Positions 7,878 to 15,662 of a stretch of DNA of 64,000 bases are shown here, piece by piece; the stretch's first letter is position 1; each line of letters starts with the position of its first letter. Origin of the DNA: an uncultured Devosia sp. (GTDB lineage Bacteria > Pseudomonadota > Alphaproteobacteria > Rhizobiales > Devosiaceae). Made by a program: the position numbers and the translations under genes. Where the stretch lies: NCBI RefSeq assembly GCF_963517015.1, contig NZ_CAUQDV010000001.1:1928001-1992000 (forward strand), in the 5' to 3' direction. The notes beneath the pieces are model-generated. The model was not told the origin of the DNA. It was given only the letters and a program-made list of their open reading frames with translations, and made no database searches.

Positions 7878-8414
7878 ATGGAAACGACGATCTTCGATAC
7901 GGCGCTGGGCGCATTCGGCATTGGCTGGACCGATGCGGGGATTGCGCGCCTGCAATTGCCGGGCATGGAGCGTGATGGGCTGCTGGAGCGGATCAATCGG
8001 CAGGGCGCGAGCAGCGGAGTGCCGCCGCGGTGGGTGGAGGCGCTGATCAACCGGATCGAGGACTATTCCGAGGGCGCGGAGATCGACTTCGCCGATGTGT
8101 CTCTTGATCTGAGCGGCGTGAGCGATTTCAACCGGCGTGCCTATGACCTGCTGGTGCAGATCGGTTGGGGCGAGACGACCAGTTATGGGGCGCTGGCGCG
8201 GCAGCTCGGGGACGTCGGCCTGTCGCGGGCAGTGGGCGCGGCGATGGGTGCGAATCCGATCCCGCTGATCATTCCCTGTCACCGGGTTCTGGCCAGCGAC
8301 GGCAAGCCGGGCGGATTTTCGGCTCCGGGTGGCGCGGGATCGAAAGTCCGCATGCTGGCGTTGGAAGGGGTGAACGTGGGGACGCCCGCCGGGCAAATGA
8401 CGTTTGGTTTCTAG
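7878..8414 (+). CDS. methylated-DNA--[protein]-cysteine S-methyltransferase
   Basis: This 178-residue Ogt/MGMT-type protein repairs O6-alkylguanine by suicide transfer to an active-site cysteine. The catalytic 'IPCHRV' is present in 'NPIPLIIPCHRVLASDGKPG', preceded by 'IGWGETTSYGALARQLGD' and 'SRAVGAAMGANP', the DNA-binding helix region with the conserved arginine and asparagine. There is no Ada-type N-terminal domain. The gene ends just before a repeat B element, so its transcription is probably separate from the CHAD gene. Confidence 0.9.
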   Translation: METTIFDTALGAFGIGWTDAGIARLQLPGMERDGLLERINRQGASSGVPPRWVEALINRIEDYSEGAEIDFADVSLDLSGVSDFNRRAYDLLVQIGWGETTSYGALARQLGDVGLSRAVGAAMGANPIPLIIPCHRVLASDGKPGGFSAPGGAGSKVRMLALEGVNVGTPAGQMTFGF

Positions 8415-8513
8415 AGCAGTTCATCGTTTCCTTGAAACGGCGAAACAGCTCTAAGTGTCTTAGTTGTCGCGTTTTCGAACCGCAAAAGTGGTAGCCACTC
8501 TTGCTGAAAACGC
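8412..8513. repeat. repeat B, copy 1: double-hairpin rhizobial-type intergenic element
   Basis: Two hairpins follow each other. The first (8412-8452) pairs AGAGCAGTTCATCGTTTC with GAAACGGCGAAACAGCTCT. The second (8469-8513) has GCGTTTTCGAACCGCAAAAG on the left and a right arm ending GAAAACGC. The second half recurs at 48009-48053 with only a few changes. Similar mosaics are widespread in rhizobial genomes. Confidence 0.75.
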
Positions 8514-8526
8514 TTTGAGGGCTAGC

Positions 8527-9432
8527 ATGGCTTTTGCATTCAAGCAGCGGAACGACATCGAAGGTCAGGTGCGCAAAATCGCGCGCAAGCAGATCGAAAA
8601 GGCGCTCGAAGAATGCCGCGGGACGGACGACCCGTTCGACGTGGTGGTCCACAACTTACGGCGGCACTGCAAGAAATTGCGCGGGCTGGTGCAGTTGATC
8701 AGGCCGCATTTCAAGGACCACAAGAAGGAGAACCGGGCGTTTCGCGATGTGGCGCAGGCTTTGGCGGGGACCCGTGACGCCACGGTGATGGTCGAGACCT
8801 TCACGGCGCTGCTGGGTTTCGATCGGGATCAGAAGCATGGTTCGACCATCCAGCATGGCGACATGTTGCTCGACTGGCTGCGCGGTCAGGTCGGAGTGCC
8901 GCCGAATGTCAGCGAGCAGGCAGAGATTCTGGCCGATTTTGCGAAAGCGTTCGAGTCGGCGGGCAAGCGCGCGAAGTCGTGGTCCTTATCGGGTTCTGGC
9001 TTCGAGCGGATTGGCGATGGGCTGGAGGATACCTATCGGCTGATGCGGACCGGACTGAGGGAGGCGGAGCGCGAGGGGACGCCGGAAGCGCTGCATGAAT
9101 GGCGCAAGCAGACGAAATATCACTGGCACCATGTCAGCCTGTTGGAGCAGGCAGCGCCGGATGTGCTCGGGCCCAGAAAGGCATGCCTTGATCGCCTTGG
9201 CGAATTGCTGGGCGATCACCACAACCTTGCGGTGCTCGACGACACGCTGCGCCGGCACAAGGAAGCAGCGAGCAAGGCCGACCTGATCCTGGTGCGCAAG
9301 GCGGTTGCCCAATGGCAGGGGAAGCTGGCAGATGGCGCGTTCGAACTGGGACGGCAGTTGGCGGCGGAAAAGCCGAGCATGCTGCGTGACCGGTTCGAGC
9401 AATATTGGTCGCTACTGCCGAAGAAGGATTGA
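8527..9432 (+). CDS. CHAD domain protein
   Basis: This 301-residue protein is all-helical with the CHAD pattern of conserved histidines and basic residues on helices: 'VVVHNLRRHCKKLRGLVQLI' near residue 40 and 'LHEWRKQTKYHWHHVSLLEQ' near residue 200. CHAD domains bind polyphosphate through such basic surfaces and usually sit next to CYTH triphosphatases, as here (gene 3 nt downstream). The ATG at 8527 was chosen; upstream in-frame sequence lies in repeat B. A role in polyphosphate binding or metabolism is inferred from the family. Confidence 0.88.
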   Translation: MAFAFKQRNDIEGQVRKIARKQIEKALEECRGTDDPFDVVVHNLRRHCKKLRGLVQLIRPHFKDHKKENRAFRDVAQALAGTRDATVMVETFTALLGFDRDQKHGSTIQHGDMLLDWLRGQVGVPPNVSEQAEILADFAKAFESAGKRAKSWSLSGSGFERIGDGLEDTYRLMRTGLREAEREGTPEALHEWRKQTKYHWHHVSLLEQAAPDVLGPRKACLDRLGELLGDHHNLAVLDDTLRRHKEAASKADLILVRKAVAQWQGKLADGAFELGRQLAAEKPSMLRDRFEQYWSLLPKKD

Positions 9433-9435
9433 GCC

Positions 9436-9903
9436 ATGGCGCAAGAAATCGAGCGCAAGTTTCTGGTTGTCTCGGACGATTGGAAGGCAGCGGTGACCGG
9501 CAGCAAATGGCTGCGGCAGGGTTATCTGTCGTCCAATGCCAAGGCCACCGTGCGGGTGCGAACAAGGGATGACGACGAGGCCTTCGTCACCATCAAGGGC
9601 GCGTCGAAGGGCATGTCGCGGGCCGAGTATGAGTATACCGTGCCCGTCGCGGATGCACGGGAAATGCTGGCGATGGCCGCGCCGCATGTGGTGGAAAAGC
9701 GTCGGCATATCGTGCCGTTTGGCGGGTTGACCTGGGAGGTGGACGTGTTCGAGGGGCGCCACGCAGGGTTGGTGATGGCCGAGGTGGAGCTCAAATCCGA
9801 AGACCAGAAGGTTGAGCTGCCCGCCTGGGTCGGCAAGGAGGTCACCGATGATGACCGCTATTTCAATGCGAGCCTGTCGCGGGCGGATGGCTTGCCGGGC
9901 TGA
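9436..9903 (+). CDS. CYTH domain protein (triphosphate tunnel metalloenzyme)
   Basis: This 155-residue protein starts with the diagnostic 'EIERKFLV' motif of CYTH/TTM enzymes and continues with the alternating charged strands of the tunnel: 'ATVRVRTRDDDEAFVTIKG', 'AEYEYTV', 'VEKRRHIVP', 'WEVDVFEGRHAGLVMAEVEL'. Bacterial stand-alone members hydrolyse inorganic triphosphate or related compounds with a divalent metal. It is 3 nt downstream of the CHAD gene, so the two form a translationally coupled pair, equivalent to the fused CYTH-CHAD proteins of other bacteria. Confidence 0.9.
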   Translation: MAQEIERKFLVVSDDWKAAVTGSKWLRQGYLSSNAKATVRVRTRDDDEAFVTIKGASKGMSRAEYEYTVPVADAREMLAMAAPHVVEKRRHIVPFGGLTWEVDVFEGRHAGLVMAEVELKSEDQKVELPAWVGKEVTDDDRYFNASLSRADGLPG

Positions 9904-9991
9904 ACAGTGCGTTCAACGCGCATTTTGACACAGGTCATTGCTGGCTTTGGGTGTAGTACCGACATGGGAGGTACAACTTTAGGAGCATAAA

Positions 9992-10747
9992 ATGTCCAAG
10001 GATTTTGACGGCAAGGTCGCCTTTGTTACCGGCGGTGCCTCTGGCATCGGTGAAGCTGTGTCCAAGCAGCTCGCGGCGCGTGGCGCCAAGGTGGTCGTGG
10101 CTGATCTGAAGCTCGACGCGGCTGAAAAGACCGTTGCAGAAATCAAGGCGGCGGGTGGCGAAGCGGCTGCCGTTGCCGTGGACGTTTCCAAGATCGACCA
10201 GGTCGAGAAGGCCGTACAGTTCACTGTGGACACGTTTGGCGCGCTCAACGTGGCCGTCAACAATGCCGGTATCGGCGGCAAGGCCGCCAAGGCTGGCGAC
10301 TATACATTTGAGGATTGGCAGAAGGTTATCGACGTCAACCTCAACTCGGTCTTCTACTCGATGAAGTATGAGCTCGCCGCCATGCAGAAGGCCGGCGGTG
10401 GCGCCATCGTCAACATGGCTTCGATCCTGGGCACAAATGGTTTTGCCAATGCACCGGCCTATGTGGCGGCCAAGCATGGCGTGGTGGGGCTGACCAAGGC
10501 CGCCGCGATCGACTATGCCAAGGAAGGCATCCGCGTGACGGCAGTGGGCCCCGGCTTTATCGAAACCCCGCTGCTAGGTTCGGCGACGCAGAAGGAGGTC
10601 TTTGATGGCCTGCGGTCGCTGCATCCCGTTGGCCGGCTTGGACAATCCGACGAGGTTGCAGCGCTGACGCTGTTCCTTCTTTCGGATGCGGCCAGCTTCA
10701 TCACCGGGTCGTATCACCTGGTGGATGGCGGTTACGCCGCGCAGTAA
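9992..10747 (+). CDS. SDR family oxidoreductase
   Basis: This 251-residue classical short-chain dehydrogenase/reductase has the NAD(P)-binding 'VTGGASGIGEA', the 'NNAGIGG' motif, the catalytic serine in 'NMASILG' and 'YVAAKHG' (YxxxK), and a C-terminal 'GSYHLVDGGYAAQ'. An aspartate in 'VVVADLK' after strand 2 favours NAD(H). The start is set by TAGGAG upstream of the ATG. It is monocistronic with its own terminator. The substrate cannot be read from sequence. Confidence 0.88.
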   Translation: MSKDFDGKVAFVTGGASGIGEAVSKQLAARGAKVVVADLKLDAAEKTVAEIKAAGGEAAAVAVDVSKIDQVEKAVQFTVDTFGALNVAVNNAGIGGKAAKAGDYTFEDWQKVIDVNLNSVFYSMKYELAAMQKAGGGAIVNMASILGTNGFANAPAYVAAKHGVVGLTKAAAIDYAKEGIRVTAVGPGFIETPLLGSATQKEVFDGLRSLHPVGRLGQSDEVAALTLFLLSDAASFITGSYHLVDGGYAAQ

Positions 10748-10754
10748 GAGTTTT

Positions 10755-10784
10755 CAAGGGCGGCTCTCGGGCCGCCCTTTTTGT
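10755..10784 (+). terminator. Rho-independent terminator after SDR gene
   Basis: AAGGGCGGC/TCTCG/GGCCGCCCTTTTT: a GC-rich stem with a T tract on the plus strand, ending 2 nt before the convergent gene's stop at 10786. Confidence 0.85.
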
Positions 10785-10785
10785 T

Positions 10786-11775
10786 TCAGGAAAAGCTCAC
10801 TGTGCCATGGCCAAGCTGTTCGAGCGCCTCAAAAATCCGGGTGGGGTCGATCACCTGGTGGCTGTGATGGATGCCGGGTGGGATTGCGCCGGATAGCAGA
10901 TCCTGGGCCATCAGGGATGCGACGGCAGCGGTGACGGCGGCTTCGCGGCGGCCGCGGAAGAGGGCCGTTTGCGTGACGCCAGCGCCGTTTTTGGAGCCTT
11001 TGGCGGTGACTGACAGAACGCATTTGTCGGAGCCGAAGGTTGGCAAATTACTGATGCGGTTCACGAATCTCTCCATTGCCGAATTGCCGGCGAAGCGGCG
11101 GCCGAGCCAGAAGAGCAGGGCACTCAGCGGTTTTGAATCGTAGGTGACGCGGGTCACGGTGCGGATGCCGGGCATGGTGCGGGCGAGGACGTGCTGGTCG
11201 GCGAAGTCCATGTAATGCGCTTTGCGCGGGCCGAAGTCGGGGCCGAAATCGACCATGGCGTCGTCAATTTTTGCATGCGGATCAAACATTTGCGCGGTGG
11301 ACCAGGCGATGGCGGCGGAGCCATGGTCGTCGCCGGTGCCCATGAGCAGGCCGATCTCAATACTGTCCACTTGGTCCATTTCGGTGGATGCCGCCTTGGC
11401 GAGGAGGTTGGACAGGCCGGGCGCCAGGCCGACGGATAAAAGTATGGGCGTGGAGAGGGTTAGCGCCTCGACCTGGCGGAAAAAGGCATCTACGGCCGTA
11501 ACGTCAAGCACAGCAGCGTTTTGCTTGCAGCATGCTTGCAGAAAGCTGGTGTTTTGCTGGTCGATACAGGTGATGACGAGGTCAACGCCGGCAAGAGCCG
11601 CATCCCAGGTGGTCGGATCGCCAATATCGATGCGTCGCGCATCGAAACCTGTCGCGCGTGCCCTGGCCAGATTTCGTCCGGCGATGATGACATGGTTTGC
11701 GGGCGTGGAGGATAAGTTTTTGGCGATGTGGCGGCCGACGGCGCCGTAGCCGCCGACGATCAATATGGTGGGCAT
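10786..11775 (-). CDS. saccharopine dehydrogenase-like NAD(P)-binding protein
   Basis: This 329-residue protein starts with a Rossmann motif, 'ILIVGGYGAVGRHIAKNLSS', followed by 'VIIAGRNLARARATG' and 'VDLVITCIDQQN'. The second part, 'GLAPGLSNLLAKAA', matches saccharopine-dehydrogenase-like proteins, in which the Rossmann domain is followed by a catalytic/dimerisation domain. Many of these are not lysine enzymes, and no pathway partner is adjacent. It is divergently oriented to the ASCH-like gene at 11912. Confidence 0.7.
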   Translation of the reverse strand: MPTILIVGGYGAVGRHIAKNLSSTPANHVIIAGRNLARARATGFDARRIDIGDPTTWDAALAGVDLVITCIDQQNTSFLQACCKQNAAVLDVTAVDAFFRQVEALTLSTPILLSVGLAPGLSNLLAKAASTEMDQVDSIEIGLLMGTGDDHGSAAIAWSTAQMFDPHAKIDDAMVDFGPDFGPRKAHYMDFADQHVLARTMPGIRTVTRVTYDSKPLSALLFWLGRRFAGNSAMERFVNRISNLPTFGSDKCVLSVTAKGSKNGAGVTQTALFRGRREAAVTAAVASLMAQDLLSGAIPPGIHHSHQVIDPTRIFEALEQLGHGTVSFS

Positions 11776-11911
11776 GGTTGGTCTTGGTCCGTGAAGTCTG
11801 ACACGGCTATGGGGCTTCTCATCATGGGAAGGTCAAGCGGTCATTCCTGTGGCGGTCGCGGCGCATGTGGCGTAAGGGCAGGGGTGATTTTCAAGCGGCC
11901 CGAACGGAAAG

Positions 11912-12502
11912 ATGACCATGTTGATCTCGGCAGACGATTTTGAAGCGATTGTTGCGGGGCGCGTGGACACGGCGTTTCGGCGCTGGGTAAGGCCGACGGT
12001 CAAGGCGGGCGGGACGCTGACCACGGCGGAAGGCGTGCTGGCGATCGAGGCGGTGGATGTGGTGGGGCTCAATGCCGTGGCTGAGGAAGACCTGGCGCGG
12101 GCTGGGTTTGGCGGGCGCGACGAGCTCAATGCCATGCTCGGCAATCGCGAGGGGACGCTGTATCGCATCCGCCTTCGCTATGTGGGCGAAGACCCGCGTG
12201 CGGCGCTGCGCGAGAAGACGGAGCTGTCCGAGGCGGAAGCGGCCGAGATCGGCGAGACGCTGGGCCGAATGGATGGCGGTAATCCGTGGGTCAACCGCAC
12301 CCTGGTGCTGATCGGCGAGCAGCCAGGTGTTTCGGCCAATGAACTGGCCGGGTTGCTGGAGCTCGACAAGGTCAAGTTCAAGAACAATGTGCGCCGGCTC
12401 AAGGCGCTCGGTCTGACCGAGAGCCTTGCCGTTGGCTACGACCTGTCGCCGCGCGGCAAGGCCTGGCTGGCCCGCAGCGGCGGAGCTACTGCCAGCGCTT
12501 GA
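11912..12502 (+). CDS. ASCH-like domain plus C-terminal winged-helix protein
   Basis: This 196-residue protein has two parts. Residues ~1-95 match the small protein at 1585-1869 (FRRW, RPTVKAGGTL, RAGF, YVGED). Residues ~115-190, 'NPWVNRTLVLIGEQPGVSAN', 'ELAGLLELDKVKFKNNVRRL' and 'KALGLTESLAVGYDLSPRG', read as a winged-helix fold in which GVSANELA is a helix-turn-helix entry and 'YDLSPRG' the wing. An RNA- or DNA-binding role is inferred from the combination; no target is visible. The start could be the ATG at 11912 or 11918. Its 3' end overlaps the convergent gntK by 17 nt. Confidence 0.65.
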   Translation: MTMLISADDFEAIVAGRVDTAFRRWVRPTVKAGGTLTTAEGVLAIEAVDVVGLNAVAEEDLARAGFGGRDELNAMLGNREGTLYRIRLRYVGEDPRAALREKTELSEAEAAEIGETLGRMDGGNPWVNRTLVLIGEQPGVSANELAGLLELDKVKFKNNVRRLKALGLTESLAVGYDLSPRGKAWLARSGGATASA

Positions 12503-13064
12503 AGCTCTTGAGGTGGTCGAGGGTCTTGACCACGGACATGGTGAGCTTTTCGACGCTGTCGGTGACCGGCAGGACCAGGACATTCTCGGTTGCGGGATCG
12601 GGCTCTTCGAGCGTGGCGAACTGCGAATCGAGCAGGCTGGTCGGCATATATTCGTGCTTGCGCCGTGCCATGCGCTCGCCGATGACTTCGCGGCTGCCCT
12701 TGAGATAGACGAAGCGGATGGGCTCGCCGGCCTTTTCGACGAGACAATCGCGATAGGCGCGCTTGAGCGAGGAGCAGGCGCCGACAGCGGCTTGCTTGCG
12801 ATCGGCGGCTTCGTGCAGGGCCTGGGCCAGACGTTCGAGCCAGGGCCAGCGGTCATCGTCGGTCAAAGGTGTCCCGGCGCGCATCTTTTCGACATTGGCT
12901 TCGGGGTGATAGCCGTCGCCGTCGAGGAAGGGGACGTGGAGGCGCCGGGCGATGGACTGGCCGACCGTGGACTTGCCCGACGAGCTGACGCCCATGACGA
13001 TGATGATGCGGGCTGGTTCAGACCGTGGCTGTGAAGGCGCCGTCGACATAGAGGATGTGTCCAT
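12486..13064 (-). CDS. gntK: gluconokinase
   Basis: This 192-residue P-loop kinase has the Walker A motif in 'IIVMGVSSSGKSTVGQSIA', then 'FLDGDGYHPEANVEKMRAGT' and 'LTDDDRWPWLERLA', which are specific to GntK-type gluconokinases. It phosphorylates D-gluconate to 6-phosphogluconate with ATP. The start may be 13064 or 13049 (MSTAP); either overlaps the 3' end of the gluconate 5-dehydrogenase gene, so they form one operon. The product feeds the Gnd enzyme encoded divergently at 13975. Confidence 0.92.
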   Translation of the reverse strand: MDTSSMSTAPSQPRSEPARIIIVMGVSSSGKSTVGQSIARRLHVPFLDGDGYHPEANVEKMRAGTPLTDDDRWPWLERLAQALHEAADRKQAAVGACSSLKRAYRDCLVEKAGEPIRFVYLKGSREVIGERMARRKHEYMPTSLLDSQFATLEEPDPATENVLVLPVTDSVEKLTMSVVKTLDHLKSFKRWQ

Positions 13065-13785
13065 TCACGAATCTTGAGGCTTCGGAAGCGAGGAAGACGG
13101 CTGTGCCGCCCAGTTCCTCGGGCTGGCCCCAGCGCCCCATGGGGGTCCGGGTCTCGATCCAGCTATTGAACTTGTCGTCCTTGAGCAATGCGTCATTGAG
13201 CTCGGTGGCGAAATAGCCTGGGGCGATGCCGTTGATGTTGAGGCCGTGTTTGGCCCAATCGACGGCCATGCCGCGGGTGAGATTGGCGACGGCGCCCTTG
13301 GTGGCGGCATAGGGCGCGACCGAGGGGCGGGAGAGCTCGGCCAGCAGCGAGCAGATGTTGATGATCTTGCCATGGCCGCGCGCGATCATGTAGCGCGCGA
13401 CGGGCTGGCTGACATTGAAGACCGAGGTCAGGTTGGTGGCGAGGACCTGATCGAATTTCTCGGGCGGAAAGGCTTCGAGGCTCGAGCGGAACTGCATGCC
13501 AGCATTGTTGACGAGGATATCGATAGGACCGATCTCGTCCTCGATATAGGTCACAGCCTCGTTGATGCTCTCGCGGCTGGTGACGTCGAAGGCCACGGCA
13601 TTGACCGTCGCGCCAGTGGCGGCAAGGTCCTGCGCGGCTGCCCCCAAGGCGACACTGTCGCGCGCATTGAGGACAACGGCGGCGCCGGCCTGGGCGAGGG
13701 CGGTGGCCATGGCGAGGCCGAGGCCGCGGCTGGAGCCGGTGACAAGGGCACGTTTGCCGGTGAGGTCGAAGGGATTGGTGGGCAC
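13018..13785 (-). CDS. idnO: gluconate 5-dehydrogenase-type SDR
   Basis: This 255-residue SDR begins at a GTG (13785) with GGAG 8 nt upstream: (M)PTNPFDLTGKRALVTGSSRG. 'NPFDLTGKRALVTGSSRGLG' is the characteristic opening of gluconate 5-dehydrogenases (IdnO/Gno). Further motifs are 'VNNAGMQFRSSLE', 'ICSLLAELSRPSVAPYAATK' (catalytic Ser/Tyr/Lys) and 'FVNGHILYVDGAFTATV'. It interconverts gluconate and 5-ketogluconate. The frame is open much further upstream, antisense to gnd, but that part is a shadow. It overlaps gntK by about 47 nt (32 with the later start), supporting co-transcription. Confidence 0.88.
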   Translation of the reverse strand: MPTNPFDLTGKRALVTGSSRGLGLAMATALAQAGAAVVLNARDSVALGAAAQDLAATGATVNAVAFDVTSRESINEAVTYIEDEIGPIDILVNNAGMQFRSSLEAFPPEKFDQVLATNLTSVFNVSQPVARYMIARGHGKIINICSLLAELSRPSVAPYAATKGAVANLTRGMAVDWAKHGLNINGIAPGYFATELNDALLKDDKFNSWIETRTPMGRWGQPEELGGTAVFLASEASRFVNGHILYVDGAFTATV

Positions 13786-13974
13786 GGCAAATCTCCGGTT
13801 TGACAGGAGCCTAAGCAATGCGTCGGGTCGCGGCAAGGCGATCTGCCATACAAGAAGCAATATTGCCGCATGTTTCCCCGAATTGGACTTCCGCCGGTTG
13901 GAAGTTTGTGGTGAGTTGCGCCCCGCGAGCCATGCGTTACAGGCATGGGAAACGAGTTCTCGGAAGGACGTTTG

Positions 13975-15393
13975 ATGTCGACAGCGGATATTGGCCTGAT
14001 TGGCCTGGCAGTGATGGGCTCCAACCTGGCGCTGAATATTGCCGAAAAAGGCTACACTATCGCTGTGCACAACCGAACCGCGGCCAAGATCGACGACTTC
14101 GTCGTGACGGCCAAGGAGCAGGGCCTCGACAGCAAGGTCATTCCCAAGGCGGACCTCGCCGATTTCATCCAGACGATCAAGGCGCCGCGCTCGATCATCA
14201 TCATGGTCAAGGCCGGCCAGCCGGTCGACGACATGATCGAGCAGCTGCTGCCGCATCTGGAAAAGGGCGACGCCATCATCGAATGCGGCAATTCGCTGTA
14301 TACCGACACGCAGCGCCGCTTCGACTACCTCAAGCCCAAGGGCATCGGCTATCTCGGCGTCGGTGTTTCGGGCGGTGAAGAAGGCGCGCGCCATGGCCCC
14401 TCGATCATGGTCGGCGGCTCCAAGGAACAGTGGCACAATGCCGAGGCGGTTCTGACCGCCATCGCTGCCCAGTTCAATGGCGAGAGCTGCTGCGCCTATC
14501 TGGGCGAAGGTGGCGCCGGCCATTTCGTCAAGATGATCCACAATGGCATCGAATATGGCGACATGCAGATGATCGCCGAAATCTACGGCGTGATGCGCGA
14601 TGGCTTGGGTATGTCGGCCAAGGAATGCGCTGCCGTATTCCAGGAATGGAACAAGGGTCCGCTCAATTCCTACCTGATCGAAATCACCGGCCATGTGCTG
14701 GAGGCCGTCGACGCAGACACCGGCAAGCCGCTGGTCGACCTGATCCTCGACAAGGCCGGCCAGAAGGGCACAGGCATGTGGTCCGCCGTTGTCGCCCAGC
14801 AGATGGGTGTGCCGGCTACCGCCATCGAAGGCGCTGTTGCGGCCCGTTCGCTGTCGTCGCGCAAGTCCGAGCGCGTTGCCGCCGAAGCCATCTATGGCAA
14901 GCCGGATCGTGCCAAGACCGACGTTACGCTGGCTGACCTCGAAAAGGCGCTGCTGGCCGGCAAGATCGTCTCCTATGCCCAGGGCTTTGCGGTGATCAAC
15001 AAGGCCTCGGAAGAATTCGGCTGGTCGCTGCCGCTCGCCACGATCGCCAAGATCTGGCGCGCCGGCTGCATTATCCGTTCGCGCTTCCTCGATCAGATGT
15101 CGTCGGCCTATGCCAAGGGCGAAGCGACCAACCTGCTTGTCGTGCCTGACTTCGTGACGATCATGAAGGACGCTCACCCGAGCCTGCGCAAGGTGGTGGC
15201 CGCCGCTGCCGTCGGCGAATTCCCGATGATCTGCCTCTCGGCTTCGCTGAGCTATTTCGACAGCTACCGCCAGGCCCAGGGAACCGCCAACCTGACCCAG
15301 GGCCAGCGCGATTTCTTCGGCGCGCATGGCTTCGAGATCGAAGGCCGCGGCAGCGATCTGCACGGCACCTGGCCGTCGACGCTGGGCAAGTAA
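13975..15393 (+). CDS. gnd: 6-phosphogluconate dehydrogenase, decarboxylating
   Basis: This 472-residue protein has the usual length of dimeric Gnd. It shows the NADP-binding 'IGLIGLAVMGSNLALNIAEK' and 'VHNRTAAKID', the substrate motif 'GVSGGEEGARHGPSIMVGG' and the catalytic region 'GAGHFVKMIHNGIEYGDMQ' with the lysine and asparagine. It converts 6-phosphogluconate to ribulose 5-phosphate, CO2 and NADPH. The ATG at 13975 follows GGAAGGA. It is divergent from the gluconate dehydrogenase/kinase genes across about 190 nt that must carry both promoters, and is followed by a strong terminator. Confidence 0.95.
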   Translation: MSTADIGLIGLAVMGSNLALNIAEKGYTIAVHNRTAAKIDDFVVTAKEQGLDSKVIPKADLADFIQTIKAPRSIIIMVKAGQPVDDMIEQLLPHLEKGDAIIECGNSLYTDTQRRFDYLKPKGIGYLGVGVSGGEEGARHGPSIMVGGSKEQWHNAEAVLTAIAAQFNGESCCAYLGEGGAGHFVKMIHNGIEYGDMQMIAEIYGVMRDGLGMSAKECAAVFQEWNKGPLNSYLIEITGHVLEAVDADTGKPLVDLILDKAGQKGTGMWSAVVAQQMGVPATAIEGAVAARSLSSRKSERVAAEAIYGKPDRAKTDVTLADLEKALLAGKIVSYAQGFAVINKASEEFGWSLPLATIAKIWRAGCIIRSRFLDQMSSAYAKGEATNLLVVPDFVTIMKDAHPSLRKVVAAAAVGEFPMICLSASLSYFDSYRQAQGTANLTQGQRDFFGAHGFEIEGRGSDLHGTWPSTLGK

Positions 15394-15413
15394 GTTTTTG
15401 CCATCTGAATGAG

Positions 15414-15443
15414 AAAAGCCCCGCTTCGGCGGGGCTTTTTTTG
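15414..15443 (+). terminator. Rho-independent terminator after gnd
   Basis: AAAAGCCCCGC/TTC/GGCGGGGCTTTTTTTG: a stable hairpin with a UUCG-like loop and a long T run, 20 nt after the gnd stop. Confidence 0.92.
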
Positions 15444-15530
15444 TTTGTGGGCGGCACTAGGTGTGCTCAGCAGCCGCGTGGGGGTTGTGATGGTCCTCTG
15501 GTCGACCTGGCGGCTGTGGCGAAATCTCGG

Positions 15531-15567
15531 GATGGGTCCCGGCTCACGGCCGGGATGACATCGAGTA
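15531..15567. repeat. short palindromic repeat in gnd-GGDEF intergenic region
   Basis: The segment GGATGGGTCCCGGCTCACGG continues with CCGGGATGACATCGAG and contains the stem CCCGGC/TCAC/GGCCGGG. A partial second copy of its tail, GATGACATCGAGGGTGGGG, lies at about 15612-15630. Such 'GGGTCCCGGCTC' units are common intergenic elements in Hyphomicrobiales. The remaining 15444-15662 sequence shows no credible gene. Confidence 0.5.
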
Positions 15568-15662
15568 TGGGAAGGCATCCAGAGCCAAATGACCAGGGCA
15601 ATGTGGCAGATGATGACATCGAGGGTGGGGAGGTCATGGTGGACTAGAGCCTCAGCGGTGCA

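Noticed and set aside
13018..15363. 781-residue open frame on the minus strand covering gnd
   Set aside because: Only its last 255 residues (from the GTG at 13785) form a real SDR. The upstream part is the complement of the highly conserved gnd gene and has low-complexity composition.
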